64,000 nt of DNA from Vibrio marisflavi CECT 7928 (GCF_921294215.1 NZ_CAKLDM010000001.1:496001-560000); one strand, 5' to 3'. Positions 44,907 to 54,445 are shown, counted from the stretch's first letter. A program made the numbers and translations. The notes: a model not told the origin generated them from the letters alone.

Positions 44907-45051
44907 TACACAGACTTAAAGGTGATAAGAAATCCTCACAACAATTAAACTGGGGTTTAAAGAGCCCGATAAGCCATTATTGCTTGCAAATATCATAAAA
45001 TCCAACAGTCAATACAATGCTAGGTTAGCAGGCTCTTGTTTATCTACTCAG

Positions 45052-46233
45052 TTAAATAAAGTACAGATCTGGGTGATGATACGCTTTCTCGCAGACCTCT
45101 AAAATTGAGTCAATTTGGTGATCTGTTAGCGAGCTATGCAAGGAAAACCTCAAGATATTTTTATTCGGTGTTGTCGCTGGGCGACAAAATACAGCCCCAA
45201 ACACCCCATTCTCTTCAAAGAAATCACGAACTTTTTCGGTATTGCTCTCTTCGCCTGTTTCCAAGGCAACGATCTGAGATTCACTGCGAATAGTAAAACC
45301 AATCTCGCGCAGAGACTTTTTAAAGTAGTCTGCTTTTTGGAATAGTCTATCTCTCCTATCATCACTTTCTTCGATTACTGATAGCGTTTTTGACAGGCGA
45401 GCTAACTCATAAGGCAACATCGCAGAGCTAAAGATTGCTGGGTAGGCAACGAATGGAATGCATTCATTTGCTTGATTGTTACACCAAATAGCTCCAGCGC
45501 GATAGGCAAATGTTTTAGCTAGACTTGCCGTCATAAAGTCTACTTTCTTTGTTAGGCCTAGCTCGTTAAGAAGTCCTGCGCCTCTATAGCCGTGAGTGCC
45601 AAGTGAGTGCGATTCATCAACTAACACAGCACAACCGAACTCTTTAGCCACACAGATTAATTCCTCAAGAGGCGCTAACGTGCCAATAGTACTGTAGATG
45701 GAATCAACTACAACAATACCCGGACCATTTCTTTTAATGAGCTTAGTAAGGTGGCGTACATTGTTGTGCATGAATGGATGTATGTTTGCACCTGCTATTC
45801 TCGCTCCTTCCCACATAGACATATGAGCAAAAAAATCAATGTATACGTTACTCTGATCATCACAAATTGTCTGTAGAAGGGCAGTATTGGCACTCCAGCC
45901 AGATTGGGATAATAAGCAAGAAGAAAATCCAACGTAGTTTGCTAAAGCGGTTTCGATATCGGGCTTAGAATCTTCATCTTGCAAAAATATGCCTGACATA
46001 AAAGGTGAATCTTGCTTGGCTTTTATAGCTTCCACATGCGCATCGATAATGCCTTCATGATTCGATAAATCTAGATAATCATTACTCTGCAATACGATAT
46101 CATCGAATTTTGGCCTTTTACCTAACACAAGGTGTTTGCCATTTTGGTTCGACTGAATGAGGTCTTCAATGTAGAAGTCGAGCTTGCTTTCAATAAAACT
46201 AGGTAAACGTGGGTAGTGAGTGAGCGTATTCAT
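45052..46233 (-). CDS. cqsA: CAI-1 autoinducer synthase
   Basis: 393 residues, PLP-dependent, alpha-oxoamine synthase family. Family marks are [56 protein letters not shown] and the PLP-Lys in [17 protein letters not shown]. CqsA condenses S-adenosylmethionine with an acyl-CoA to give the amino precursor of CAI-1. The natural chain length is not predictable here, but see CqsS Phe166. The promoter region upstream (46234-46575) is not shared with another start. It is separated from cqsS by the CsrB pair, two tiny genes and a LysR gene. Confidence 0.96.
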   Translation of the reverse strand: MNTLTHYPRLPSFIESKLDFYIEDLIQSNQNGKHLVLGKRPKFDDIVLQSNDYLDLSNHEGIIDAHVEAIKAKQDSPFMSGIFLQDEDSKPDIETALANYVGFSSCLLSQSGWSANTALLQTICDDQSNVYIDFFAHMSMWEGARIAGANIHPFMHNNVRHLTKLIKRNGPGIVVVDSIYSTIGTLAPLEELICVAKEFGCAVLVDESHSLGTHGYRGAGLLNELGLTKKVDFMTASLAKTFAYRAGAIWCNNQANECIPFVAYPAIFSSAMLPYELARLSKTLSVIEESDDRRDRLFQKADYFKKSLREIGFTIRSESQIVALETGEESNTEKVRDFFEENGVFGAVFCRPATTPNKNILRFSLHSSLTDHQIDSILEVCEKAYHHPDLYFI

Positions 46234-46575
46234 AAAATACTATCCTTTTTAATTATTTATATACAAAGCCAGCTGACACCTAATATATGAAATAAAATGG
46301 ATAATAGATCGAGGGGTAGATTCTCGTTTTTTGCATTGTATGGCAAAGAGAAATACGGTTACTATTAATTATATTTTTATTAATTACTCTAAAGGGACTC
46401 TATCTTCATTAGTGTAACTTTTTGAAAGGTTATGATTAGATAGTGCTTTTGTATGACAGGTTGCATATTCTTGTCGTCAGGTCCTAATGAAATTTCGTTA
46501 GAAAATGTTAGGTGTTCTATTTTTTTGAGAATATGGAGCTTAGAGAGCCGGTAGTATATCAAGACTATTTATCGG
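46234..46575. other. Non-coding region upstream of cqsA
   Basis: About 340 AT-rich bases between the end of the TehA-type transporter gene and cqsA. It should contain the cqsA promoter. No recognisable operator, hairpin or small gene was found. Confidence 0.45.
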
Positions 46576-47526
46576 CTAATTCCTGCCAAGTTCTGGCCAG
46601 TACATTCTTACATATCCAATTGACACCCATAAGACCAGTACAGATGCGACGGTTAGCTCTATATAACCAAACCTGTGTAGCCAATGCCAGTGTGGGTAGT
46701 AGATTTCAAAGAACGAGGTAAGGCGGTACATTGCAATAGCACTGATAACTGATGGGAAGGTCACGGAAGCAATGGAAGGTTGAAAGTCTAACTTCAACAG
46801 TCGGAAGTAACACAAATAAATCAATAGTGTCATAGTGATAGCAATCCCTGCCAGAGCCCCTGTTAATATTGGGTCAGGATCAGGGAAGTTCACCAAATAG
46901 CTTGCGAGTGTTAAGTTTATCGGCGCGGCCATAATAGCAATTGTTGGCCTAGCATTTTTAGGCAAGCTACCTTCAAATACCAATCGATATAAAACGACAG
47001 GGAGCATGAAGAAGTAAATGGTTATACAAGTATTCACCAGTGATGATGAAAAAACGGTATGACCGAATGTAGTGCCAGCTAGTGAGCTACTAATTAGGCC
47101 TACCGGATATAGAAACCAACTAGGCGCAATATTGGAAATTTTAAAGTGGGTCAGCTGAAAAGTAAAAAACAGCACCATCATTGTCAAATGAAGTAAGACC
47201 GCTATAAACCAAATAGGATAGGCAATATTTGGTGCTATAACCGCAAGATAGTCACAAAGAATAAGTAGAGACATACTCATTGGCGCTAGCAAGCTACCAT
47301 TTAACGGGTGACTAATTTCCGCTAGAAACGTTTTTATACTTGTGAGGTACTTGAGGAGTACAGGGAGCAACATGAGAGCGCCGACAGCGACCATGTATGG
47401 TCGCATCAATATGCCAATCGAGGGGAGATATAGGGCCCACGCATGTCCTAGGCCGATGATACCCAATGCTAATGATGCTTGAGAAGGGGGAACATTTTGA
47501 TATCTGGTAATCCGTCTCCAGTTCAA
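46576..47526 (-). CDS. TehA/SLAC1-type (TDT family) membrane transporter
   Basis: 316 residues with about 10 membrane helices in the TDT pattern: VPPSQASLALGIIGLGHAWAL in helix 1, SWFLYPVGLISSSLAGTTFG, and PTIAIMAAPINLTLASYL, where the Pro-Ala-Pro-like stretch lines the pore in the family. Homologues include TehA and plant SLAC1 anion channels. The start is TTG at 47526 with GGAG 8 bases before it. It lies downstream of the ClC gene on the same strand but behind a terminator. It probably moves small anions or organic acids; the substrate is unknown. Confidence 0.85.
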   Translation of the reverse strand: MNWRRITRYQNVPPSQASLALGIIGLGHAWALYLPSIGILMRPYMVAVGALMLLPVLLKYLTSIKTFLAEISHPLNGSLLAPMSMSLLILCDYLAVIAPNIAYPIWFIAVLLHLTMMVLFFTFQLTHFKISNIAPSWFLYPVGLISSSLAGTTFGHTVFSSSLVNTCITIYFFMLPVVLYRLVFEGSLPKNARPTIAIMAAPINLTLASYLVNFPDPDPILTGALAGIAITMTLLIYLCYFRLLKLDFQPSIASVTFPSVISAIAMYRLTSFFEIYYPHWHWLHRFGYIELTVASVLVLWVSIGYVRMYWPELGRN

Positions 47527-47622
47527 AGGCTTTACTCCATTAATCGGAACTAATTTAGCAACAGAGTGTCTGGGTTGCGCTCCTTCACTCCGAGAAAATT
47601 GTATAAGTCACCAGTTAGAAAA

Positions 47623-47652
47623 CTAGCCAAACATACTCATATGCTTGGCTAG
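47623..47652 (-). terminator. Rho-independent terminator of the ClC gene
   Basis: CTAGCCAA and TTGGCTAG form an 8-bp stem, followed on the minus strand by TTTTCT, 27 bp past the ClC stop. Confidence 0.8.
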
Positions 47653-47678
47653 TGTCGACAACCTAGTACATTGATTGC

Positions 47679-49070
47679 TTAAGGATACTCTTCTTGCCTC
47701 AGCTTTTCTGCTTTTAATGTACGATGTAAGAGCTGGCTATAGATTGGCTGGCCGCCTAACCACTGAGCAAATACAACAGCACCCAAACAGGTAGTAACAA
47801 GTGGCAGAATCAAGTGGTAGTTACTGGTCATTTCAATGACAAGCAGGATACCAGTAATAGGCGCTCTCACTGTTGCTGCAAACAGTGCCCCCATTCCAGC
47901 AATAGCGAACATTCCCGGTGTGATGTCTAAGCCCGGTAGCATTTTTTGAGCGATTAAGCCAAAAGCGTAACCAAATAGAGTACCTAAAGCTAGCATTGGA
48001 GCAAAGATGCCACCCGGAGCACCAGAACCAAAACATAACATAGTGGTTAAGATGCGGCCTAGGAATATCAGTAAGAGTACTGATGCTGCAAACCCGCCGT
48101 CCGTAATTGTACGGATTAACTCCGTGCCGTCACCAGCTAACTGAGGGATGTATAATAGAGTAATACCAAAGCAGCCACCTAGCATCGCGCCAACGAACAA
48201 GAAACGTTTGCGGCCATTCTTATGAATGCGAGCAAACATGTCTTGGAATAAAGTCACTAATCTATTGAAAACGACACCAAAAATACCAAACAACGCACCT
48301 AACAATAAGAATAGGAATAGCGAACTAAGCTCTGGAGCATGATATTGTGGCACAGTGATGACTGCACCTTGCCCCATGATAGAACGAAACACTATTGTCG
48401 CCATTACCGAAGAAATGATTACTGTTCTAATAGAAATAAGTGAGTAGCGAAATTGTGGACGCATTTCTTCAATGACAAACATGATTCCCGCTAACGGAGC
48501 ATTAAACGCTGCGGCTAAACCACCTGCGGCGCCAGCTGCCAGTAAAGAGTGGCGAGTATCATCATCCTTAATTTTAAATATATCGGTAATCATTCGACCG
48601 ATTGCACCACCCATTTGTACAGTTGGCCCTTCACGACCCAACACCATGCCTGCGCCTAAAGTACCTAAGCCACCTAAGAACTTAACAGGGATGACACGCC
48701 ACCAGCGCATAGGACGTATTCCATCCATTGCACCTTCGATTTCTTGAATGCCTGAGCCGGAAGCTTCAGGCGCGAAACGGTGAACTAAGTAATAACCCAC
48801 AGCAGCGAGTAGGGCACTTACCGCAAACGCTATTAACCATAAAGGAACAGCATGGCTGATTTTATCTCGAAGCCATGATGTGCGAGTATCAGAGACAAAG
48901 TGGACACCTAGTTGAAAAAGTGTACCGATAAGTCCAGTAAGAATACCGACAATAAGTGACATGATCATCACTGATATTGGTGTTTTTTCCTTTGAAGAGA
49001 GAAACTGGTTAACCGCATCTTTGGGTACGCGTGCGAGTAACGATTTCATGAACTTCTCTCTTCTTGTCAT
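47679..49070 (-). CDS. clcA: ClC-family chloride/proton antiporter
   Basis: 463 residues from MTRREKFMKSLLARVPKDAV, the start known for V. cholerae ClcA; the frame stays open to 49178, and neither start has a clear ribosome-binding site. About 18 helices. The gating glutamate is in GREGPTVQMGG, the inner proton Glu is in IMFVIEEMRPQ, and GSGAPGGIFAPMLALG and the Tyr region IYSQLL are present. The first anion motif, normally GSGIP, reads GSGIQ here. E. coli ClcA supports extreme acid resistance by exchanging two chloride ions for one proton, so it may work with the arginine decarboxylase system 16 kb away. Confidence 0.92.
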   Translation of the reverse strand: MTRREKFMKSLLARVPKDAVNQFLSSKEKTPISVMIMSLIVGILTGLIGTLFQLGVHFVSDTRTSWLRDKISHAVPLWLIAFAVSALLAAVGYYLVHRFAPEASGSGIQEIEGAMDGIRPMRWWRVIPVKFLGGLGTLGAGMVLGREGPTVQMGGAIGRMITDIFKIKDDDTRHSLLAAGAAGGLAAAFNAPLAGIMFVIEEMRPQFRYSLISIRTVIISSVMATIVFRSIMGQGAVITVPQYHAPELSSLFLFLLLGALFGIFGVVFNRLVTLFQDMFARIHKNGRKRFLFVGAMLGGCFGITLLYIPQLAGDGTELIRTITDGGFAASVLLLIFLGRILTTMLCFGSGAPGGIFAPMLALGTLFGYAFGLIAQKMLPGLDITPGMFAIAGMGALFAATVRAPITGILLVIEMTSNYHLILPLVTTCLGAVVFAQWLGGQPIYSQLLHRTLKAEKLRQEEYP

Positions 49071-49298
49071 TGGGATATGGGCCTTATGGTGGAGTATTGA
49101 ATTTGATGGCGCCATTATACTCGCGAAACGTTGATCTGACAGAGATAAAGTTGAAAATTTGATTTTCAAATTTGACATGAATTCATTTCGTTATTGGTAA
49201 AGGCTAGGTATATACAGGCTTCAAACACCGTACATTTTATGTGCCATTTTGCCGACTTGTTAATGGCGGAGTTAATATGTATATGTTTGGTGAATAAC

Positions 49299-49328
49299 TT
49301 GAGTTTTGCTATCTTTGGTCCATATTTA
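49299..49328 (+). promoter_or_regulatory. Promoter-like sequence before the candidate sRNA
   Basis: TTGAGT (49299-49304), an 18-bp spacer, and TATTTA (49323-49328) precede the first hairpin by a few bases. Confidence 0.45.
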
Positions 49329-49334
49329 AAGAGT

Positions 49335-49507
49335 AGGGAATATCAGAGCCGACTTGGACGGAGGAAATAGCGTCTCCCTACTTACAATTAGGATGATTTT
49401 ATATAGAAAGTTATATCCTCGTATTTTGTTCAGCATATAAAAGCTGATTCGCAAACTCACGATTGAGCAACGAGGTAGAAGGCGCGCCCAGTTGGTGCGC
49501 CTTTTGT
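49335..49507 (+). ncRNA. Candidate structured small RNA between clcA and the CobW gene
   Basis: About 170 nt without coding potential. After a promoter-like sequence come an 8-bp inverted repeat AGTAGGGA (49332-49339)/TCCCTACT (49375-49382), a GGATGAT/ATATCC hairpin, TCAGC/GCTGA (49430-49447), and a terminator AAGGCGC/GCGCCTT (49479-49503) followed by TTT. It does not look like CsrB, Qrr, Spot 42 or a riboswitch class that I recognise. It could instead be a leader of the gene at 49617, but the terminator lies before that gene. Confidence 0.5.
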
Positions 49508-49616
49508 CATTTTTTAGCCGTTCAACAAACAGTATAAGACAAGAAGATTGAGCTTAAACTCGTAAGCCAGTATCTTGTGCAGAATTAGTCAATTGGCAAC
49601 ACTTAAGGTCTTTACA

Positions 49617-50603
49617 ATGTCAAATCGAGTTCCAACCACTATAGTTACAGGCTTTCTAGGGTCAGGTAAAACGACAGCGATACTAAATATGCTAAAGCAG
49701 AAGCCTGAAAACGAAAACTGGGCTGTACTGGTAAATGAATTTGGTGAAATAGGGATCGACGGTGCGTTGATGTCAGAGCAAGGCGCTTTAATTAAAGAAG
49801 TTCCAGGTGGATGCATGTGCTGTACTGCGGGAGTGCCTATGTCTGTAGGTATTAACGCTTTATTAAGGACTAAGCCTGACCGCTTGCTTATTGAACCAAC
49901 GGGATTGGGACATCCAAAACAAGTAATGGCCGTGCTTACTTCAGAACAATACCAACCGTATGTAGATCTCAAGGCAACCATTGCGTTAGTTGACCCTAGA
50001 AATTTTTCGAACGAGAAATATACATCAAACCAAAACTTTAACGACCAGCTTGAAGTTAGTGAAGTGATTATTGGCAACAAGGTGGACCAATGTTCAAGCC
50101 AAGATATTGATGCATTCAACGATTGGGTAACGAATCAGAATCCCGCGAAGGTATTTCATAAGTTGGTGAAGTTTGGTGATATTCCATTAGAAGTTTTCGA
50201 CATAGAAAGAGTGCATGTAGACATGCAGAGTAAGAGCAATGCACATTTCAGCGAGCACGCTGAATCAGAACCGCAATTTGAGCTATCACCCAACCAAAGC
50301 TACGCCAGAAAAGAAAACAAAGGGCAAAAGTACTTCAGCTGTGGTTGGTTAATCGGCGCGGAATATAAGTTCGACTTTGACCAACTTATGTCTATGCTAA
50401 ATGCAATTAGTGCAGAGCGAATTAAAGCAGTGCTGAATACCAATCAAGGCTGCTATGCATTTAACCTAGTCAACGGTGTTCTTTCTGTGAATGAAATGAG
50501 CTTAGAAAATTTTGAATCTCGCATTGAGGTAATAGACTCTCAGCTTTTACCGTGGGATGAACTTGAAGCGGTATTGCTGAAACTCTGTGGCATTTCATCA
50601 TAG
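49617..50603 (+). CDS. CobW/P47K-family metallochaperone GTPase
   Basis: 328 residues from the ATG at 49617, chosen for AAGG 8 bases before it; the frame is open to 49575. Walker A GFLGSGKTT, the metal-binding CxCC-like GGCMCC, Walker B-type LLIEPTGLGHP, and NKVD for guanine are present. The C-terminal CobW_C domain begins near YFSCGWLIG. The family (YjiA, YeiR, ZNG1) delivers zinc or cobalt to target enzymes. A charged His-bearing linker (HFSEHAESEPQ) separates the domains. It is transcribed alone and ends at a terminator shared with the convergent DUF411 gene. Confidence 0.9.
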   Translation: MSNRVPTTIVTGFLGSGKTTAILNMLKQKPENENWAVLVNEFGEIGIDGALMSEQGALIKEVPGGCMCCTAGVPMSVGINALLRTKPDRLLIEPTGLGHPKQVMAVLTSEQYQPYVDLKATIALVDPRNFSNEKYTSNQNFNDQLEVSEVIIGNKVDQCSSQDIDAFNDWVTNQNPAKVFHKLVKFGDIPLEVFDIERVHVDMQSKSNAHFSEHAESEPQFELSPNQSYARKENKGQKYFSCGWLIGAEYKFDFDQLMSMLNAISAERIKAVLNTNQGCYAFNLVNGVLSVNEMSLENFESRIEVIDSQLLPWDELEAVLLKLCGISS

Positions 50604-50620
50604 TCGCTGAAACAGAAAAA

Positions 50621-50643
50621 AGCCCTTTACTGAGTAAAGGGCT
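50621..50643. terminator. Bidirectional terminator
   Basis: AGCCCTTTAC pairs with GTAAAGGGCT across a TGA loop, with an A-run before it. It serves the CobW gene and possibly the convergent DUF411 gene. Confidence 0.85.
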
Positions 50644-50672
50644 TCGATTGTATGTGGTTCAGCTTTACTTAC

Positions 50673-51113
50673 TTAATACTGGCTATAAATGCTGGTATTT
50701 CCTTCTCTATCAAAAGCAATCACCGCGAACCCTTTGTAGTCCTGCCCGGGAGCTGCCATACCAGGTGAGTGCTGAGGCATTCCGGGTGCGGCTAGGCCAA
50801 CGATATTAGTTGGCTTTTCTGACAAGAGTCGAGCAATGTCAGACTCAGGTACGTGCCCTTCAATCATATAGCCTTCAATCACTGCTGTGTGGCATGACAT
50901 AAGCTTAGTCGGCATACCAAACTGCTGTTTCACTTGTTGCCAATGTTGGGTGGGTTGAATATCAACGGTATAACCTTTTTGCTGCATAATTTCTGCCCAT
51001 TCAGTGCAACACCCACACGTAGGAGATTTGTATAGCTCTACCAGTGGGTTAGCTAAAAGTGAAAAGCTTGAAAGAGCAAAAATTGTCGTAATCAGTTTAA
51101 TTGTCCATTTCAT
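50673..51113 (-). CDS. DUF411 periplasmic metal-binding protein
   Basis: 146 residues with a signal peptide (cleavage near SLLANP). The core has YKSPTCGCCTEWAEIM, LMSCHTAVIEGYMIEGHVP and GLAAPGMPQHSPGM, the Cys and Met residues of DUF411. The family is tied to copper and other metal handling and is often encoded beside copper-resistance genes. Here its upstream neighbour is a small Cys/His-rich exported protein. It probably binds copper in the periplasm; the role has not been shown for this protein. Confidence 0.9.
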   Translation of the reverse strand: MKWTIKLITTIFALSSFSLLANPLVELYKSPTCGCCTEWAEIMQQKGYTVDIQPTQHWQQVKQQFGMPTKLMSCHTAVIEGYMIEGHVPESDIARLLSEKPTNIVGLAAPGMPQHSPGMAAPGQDYKGFAVIAFDREGNTSIYSQY

Positions 51114-51222
51114 AATATGTATCCTGTTTGAACGGCATTTAGCATAAATTGCTATGTATAAAGCAACGTTTACTAAATACGGGTAGAAATTTAAAAATAT
51201 AAATGTTTGGCGTGATTAGTGT

Positions 51223-51576
51223 TCAAACAATAGGAGGGCGATAAGGTATGAAGGCGGGAAAATACGGTCTCGCATTGCTTTCTTGGCCAATGAGCAGTAA
51301 GCGGCTCTGCTGATTGTGAAGCCTGAGTGATTGGCTCGAAATATAAAGATTGGCGACACTAACAAAGGAACAGCATGAAAGCTCTATTTGATCGTGAAAG
51401 CTCTGGCAACAGTCTTCTGTATGTGCTCCTGACGTATTGTCTAAGTGGTGCAGAGGTGAGTGATGACTAGAAGTTTGTAGTTGTACTGAAAAAGTCGAGC
51501 TGGAGTTGATACTTGCAGCAAACAGAAAAATCATAGCGAATAAAGCTATGATTACCCATCTATTATGCAATTCCAT
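51223..51576 (-). CDS. Small exported Cys/His-rich protein
   Basis: 117 residues from the ATG at 51576; an in-frame TTG at 51585 is possible. An N-terminal hydrophobic segment (about 10-30) is a signal or anchor. The middle is rich in His and Cys: HHSPLHHLDNTSGAHTEDCCQSFHDQ, given in part, and ELSCCSF. The C-terminus has RPYFPAFIPYRPP. I do not recognise a family. Similar short proteins with paired Cys and His are found next to copper genes. It lies 110 bp upstream of the DUF411 gene on the same strand, so a shared metal role is plausible. Confidence 0.6.
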   Translation of the reverse strand: MELHNRWVIIALFAMIFLFAASINSSSTFSVQLQTSSHHSPLHHLDNTSGAHTEDCCQSFHDQIELSCCSFVSVANLYISSQSLRLHNQQSRLLLIGQESNARPYFPAFIPYRPPIV

Positions 51577-51697
51577 TTGCTGCAAATTATCACCAATACT
51601 TCGTTGGAAATGTCCTCACTAGATAGTTTAGTGAGTTAGATATAAATTGTCTTAGAGAAATATCGAATGATCGACATCCTCTAACAAAGAATACTTT

Positions 51698-52642
51698 CTA
51701 ACGCTTGTTTTTTAAATACCTTTTTCTGCGCTCTTCTTTTTTCTTGGCTTTTTCTTCTGCCTTTCTGGCGGCTTCCAGTTCTACTTCCACGAGCTCTTTC
51801 GTGATCATATCGGGCAGTTCGAGAGTAAGTTGCCCTAGAGTTCCGGAACGTAGCTCATGTAATAGGATCTCTGATGCTTTGTGTAAATCTACTCGGCCAC
51901 CAGCACGGAGCGCGCCACGTTTGGCACCAATAGCCTCCATGAGCTCGACATCACTATCTGGCAGTTCTTCAAGTTGATAGCGTTCAGATAATTTTTCAGG
52001 ATATTGTTTGGCAAGATACTCAACGGTATAGAATGCTACTTCGTCATATTCCATGGCGGTGTCTTTAACTGCCCCTGTCGCTGCCAGACGGAAACCACTG
52101 TGCGGGTTTTCTACTTTCGGCCACAGAATTCCGGGAGTATCAGAAAGGACGATACCATTTTGCAGATTGATACGTTGCTGCCGGCGAGTGACAGCGGGTT
52201 GGTTCCCTGTTACTGCAATGGTGCGGCCTGCCAATACATTTATTATGGTCGATTTACCGACGTTAGGTATGCCCATAATCATTGTGCGTATGTTTTTACC
52301 AATTTCTTCACGATGTGGCGCCAGCTTTCGGCACAATTCAGTGATTTGCTGGACTTCATTTGGATTGTTGGTGGTGATAGCAATGGCTTTTACACCTTTC
52401 TCTTGCTCTAAATGTTCAATCCACAACTTGGTGATCTCAGGGTCTGCTAAATCACGCTTATTCAATACTTTTACGCAAGGCTTATCGTTACGAAGATGAG
52501 AAATAAGAGGGTTTTCACTGCTAAATGGTATCCGTGCGTCGAGCACTTCAATAATAACATCTACTTGAGGAATGACTTCTTCTATCTCTTTTCGAGCCTT
52601 GTGCATATGGCCCGGAAACCATTGAATTGTGTTGTTAACCAT
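51698..52642 (-). CDS. ylqF: Ribosome biogenesis GTPase YlqF (RbgA)
   Basis: 314 residues. The circularly permuted GTPase motifs are in the order G4 KVLNKRDL, G1 MGIPNVGKSTIINVLAG, and G3 SDTPGILWP. It starts IQWFPGHMHKARKEI, a family hallmark. The basic C-terminus (KAEEKAKKKEERRKRYLKNK) fits RNA binding. RbgA acts in late assembly of the 50S subunit in Bacillus subtilis; the gammaproteobacterial protein is less studied. It is a single gene. Confidence 0.93.
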   Translation of the reverse strand: MVNNTIQWFPGHMHKARKEIEEVIPQVDVIIEVLDARIPFSSENPLISHLRNDKPCVKVLNKRDLADPEITKLWIEHLEQEKGVKAIAITTNNPNEVQQITELCRKLAPHREEIGKNIRTMIMGIPNVGKSTIINVLAGRTIAVTGNQPAVTRRQQRINLQNGIVLSDTPGILWPKVENPHSGFRLAATGAVKDTAMEYDEVAFYTVEYLAKQYPEKLSERYQLEELPDSDVELMEAIGAKRGALRAGGRVDLHKASEILLHELRSGTLGQLTLELPDMITKELVEVELEAARKAEEKAKKKEERRKRYLKNKR

Positions 52643-52956
52643 TTGAAAAATTGCTCTTATGTTTTATGGTGTTGCTGGTGGGGTATCAGGTTGGGTGCCC
52701 AATCCATTTAGTCGAATTGTAAGGTATATCTACCTAGCTAAGGTCGAACTTGAATAGCACACTAGCGATCTTTGGCTAATTATAACATCTAATTATTCAG
52801 GCTGGTATGAGTGCATTCTTAGCAGACCAGCTTAGCGTTTATGCTGATATTCACGACCCGAATTATCTCGCTATTACAGTATCTATTTTCTCTCTATCAT
52901 ATTATTTCTTAATCTCTAACTGGAAAGGCCGATGCTAGATGTCATCGGCTTTTCTA
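52643..52956. other. Non-coding region between the DUF2750 and ylqF genes
   Basis: About 310 bases. Near the left end is a terminator for the DUF2750 gene. The rest is AT-rich and should contain the ylqF promoter. Confidence 0.5.
52928..52949 (-). terminator. Rho-independent terminator of the DUF2750 gene
   Basis: GCCGATG pairs with CATCGGC across an 8-base loop, with TTTCC after it on the minus strand and TTTT on the plus strand. Confidence 0.8.
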
Positions 52957-53337
52957 TTAGCGACGCTTAGATTCGCGCTTCTGCAATTCGAATTCAAACT
53001 CATCGGGATAGAGGACAATCCCTTCACCTTGCTGATCAGGGAACACGATGACCGAAAGTTCATCTTCTTCTAGCCCTAAAGTCCAGCGACTTTTCCATTT
53101 TGCTACCGAAATGGGTTCAGCTTTAAATCCTTCCCATTCATCCGTTGCCCATTGCTCTGCGTGCTCTTTCGTTGGCCAAACAGGGACACAATCATCTTCA
53201 TCCGCGGTTAGCAGCACGCTGCCGTGTTCATCGACCAATAGCCATATCGTTTGTTCAAGCGCTACGGTTTTGAAAAGTTGATTCATTCTTTCGGTTGGAT
53301 CTTTTGGCAGTTTGTCTAAAGCTGTATTCGCAGTCAT
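52957..53337 (-). CDS. DUF2750 domain protein
   Basis: 126 residues, cytoplasmic. It shows the DUF2750 pattern: ERMNQLFKTVALEQTIWLLVDE, VPVWPTKEHAEQWAT and LSVIVFPDQQGEGIVLYPDEFEFEL. AAAGG lies 6 bases before the ATG. The family has no known function. It is a single gene. Confidence 0.85.
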   Translation of the reverse strand: MTANTALDKLPKDPTERMNQLFKTVALEQTIWLLVDEHGSVLLTADEDDCVPVWPTKEHAEQWATDEWEGFKAEPISVAKWKSRWTLGLEEDELSVIVFPDQQGEGIVLYPDEFEFELQKRESKRR

Positions 53338-53672
53338 TAAGAGCCTTTTATGATAGCTGACGGTTCGTAAAGTGGACCTATTATATACCTAAGTGATCTC
53401 AAGATGCATTATTCAGTGTTTTCAATTTGAGGAAAGCTGCCGTAGGAAGGGGGCCACTTTCTAGGTGGTTTGACGTAAAAGTGGAAGCTCTATTTCGTTG
53501 AAACAAGCATAGCATCGAATGATTCAGGCTGATATTGGGTTATGTTTAGGTAAAGTGAGTAGATGAGTACATTTATCGTAGGACGTAGGATATTAAAAGC
53601 TCAATATTTTGTATGGTGAAATGGATCTGAAACTATGCTGTTTGTCGCTTCAGATCCATTTAAGCTCATTTC
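53338..53672. other. Non-coding region with a long hairpin
   Basis: About 335 bases. The right part contains AAATGGATCTGA (53619-53630) and its exact complement TCAGATCCATTT (53650-53661), a 12-bp stem with a 19-base loop. This is the likely terminator of the 53673 gene. No gene was found in the remainder. Confidence 0.6.
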
Positions 53673-54389
53673 CTACTCAGTTAGAGTGCCCTCAATCAAC
53701 TTAGTTCGCTCATTTGCGGAACGATTACTGATCTCGTGCATGATGAATGTATTTTTGTCACGAGTCCAAGCTTGACCTGACTGAGCATCATAGTGGTGCG
53801 GTAGCTCAATTTCCTTTGGGGCATATGCTTCAATGCCAAATTCTTTTGAAGTATCTATTGCTCTTAGTGAGTGCTCATAGAAGGCGACAACAATAGTTTT
53901 ACCTAAGTCTCCACCTGACAACTTAACTGCTTCTTCAGCAACACCAATAGTACTGAGGTAAGTAACAGAACCGTCGCTATTAACAACAGGGTTAATATAA
54001 AACAGCTTGTCTGAAGGAATACGTTTGCCGATTGCTGTCGCAATTTCCCACTGCGCGTAAACGGGTTTTCCGGTTTGTTTATATATTTCGACAACCGTAT
54101 TGGCCAACTCTTGATTCATTGGACCCGGGGTTTGATTCCCATTTGGAAGAACGCGATTTCCAAAAGAATAGGCAAGTATGCTGTCTGCTTGATTTACAGA
54201 TAGCTCTTTGCCTTTCCAAGTTAACAATTGATTAAGAATAAACTTAGCGGCGTATTCTGCCGCGGGCTTGTCTTCGAGTTGCACAGTTAGTTTTTCGACC
54301 AAGCCTTGTTCAAGCTGAGTGTCGGTCATGGCAAATGACGGTGCTATGTACAATATTGACAAAAGGGGCACTAAAATTAATTTTTTCAT
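53673..54389 (-). CDS. Exported protein of unknown function
   Basis: 238 residues with a signal peptide (MKKLILVPLLSILYIAPSFA). The mature part is mixed helical and soluble with no Cys. It has no motif I recognise. Stretches such as LLTWKGKELSVNQADSILAY and NPVVNSDGSVTYLSTIGVAE may help a database search. It lies 115 bp downstream of the 1,338-residue secreted protein on the same strand, behind a hairpin, so the two may belong together. Confidence 0.7.
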   Translation of the reverse strand: MKKLILVPLLSILYIAPSFAMTDTQLEQGLVEKLTVQLEDKPAAEYAAKFILNQLLTWKGKELSVNQADSILAYSFGNRVLPNGNQTPGPMNQELANTVVEIYKQTGKPVYAQWEIATAIGKRIPSDKLFYINPVVNSDGSVTYLSTIGVAEEAVKLSGGDLGKTIVVAFYEHSLRAIDTSKEFGIEAYAPKEIELPHHYDAQSGQAWTRDKNTFIMHEISNRSANERTKLIEGTLTE

Positions 54390-54445
54390 TTAACTGTCTC
54401 GTTATCTGTTTTCAAACTGGAGGATTGTCCTGTACTGGTTAAGCC

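Noticed and set aside
49071..49178. 36-residue N-terminal extension of the ClC protein
   Set aside because: The known ClcA start is MTRREKF; the extension has no ribosome-binding site and no family resemblance. It is not formally excluded.
49332..49382. Riboswitch (fluoride, c-di-GMP or manganese type) upstream of clcA or the CobW gene
   Set aside because: The conserved cores of these classes are not present, and a terminator separates the structure from the CobW gene.
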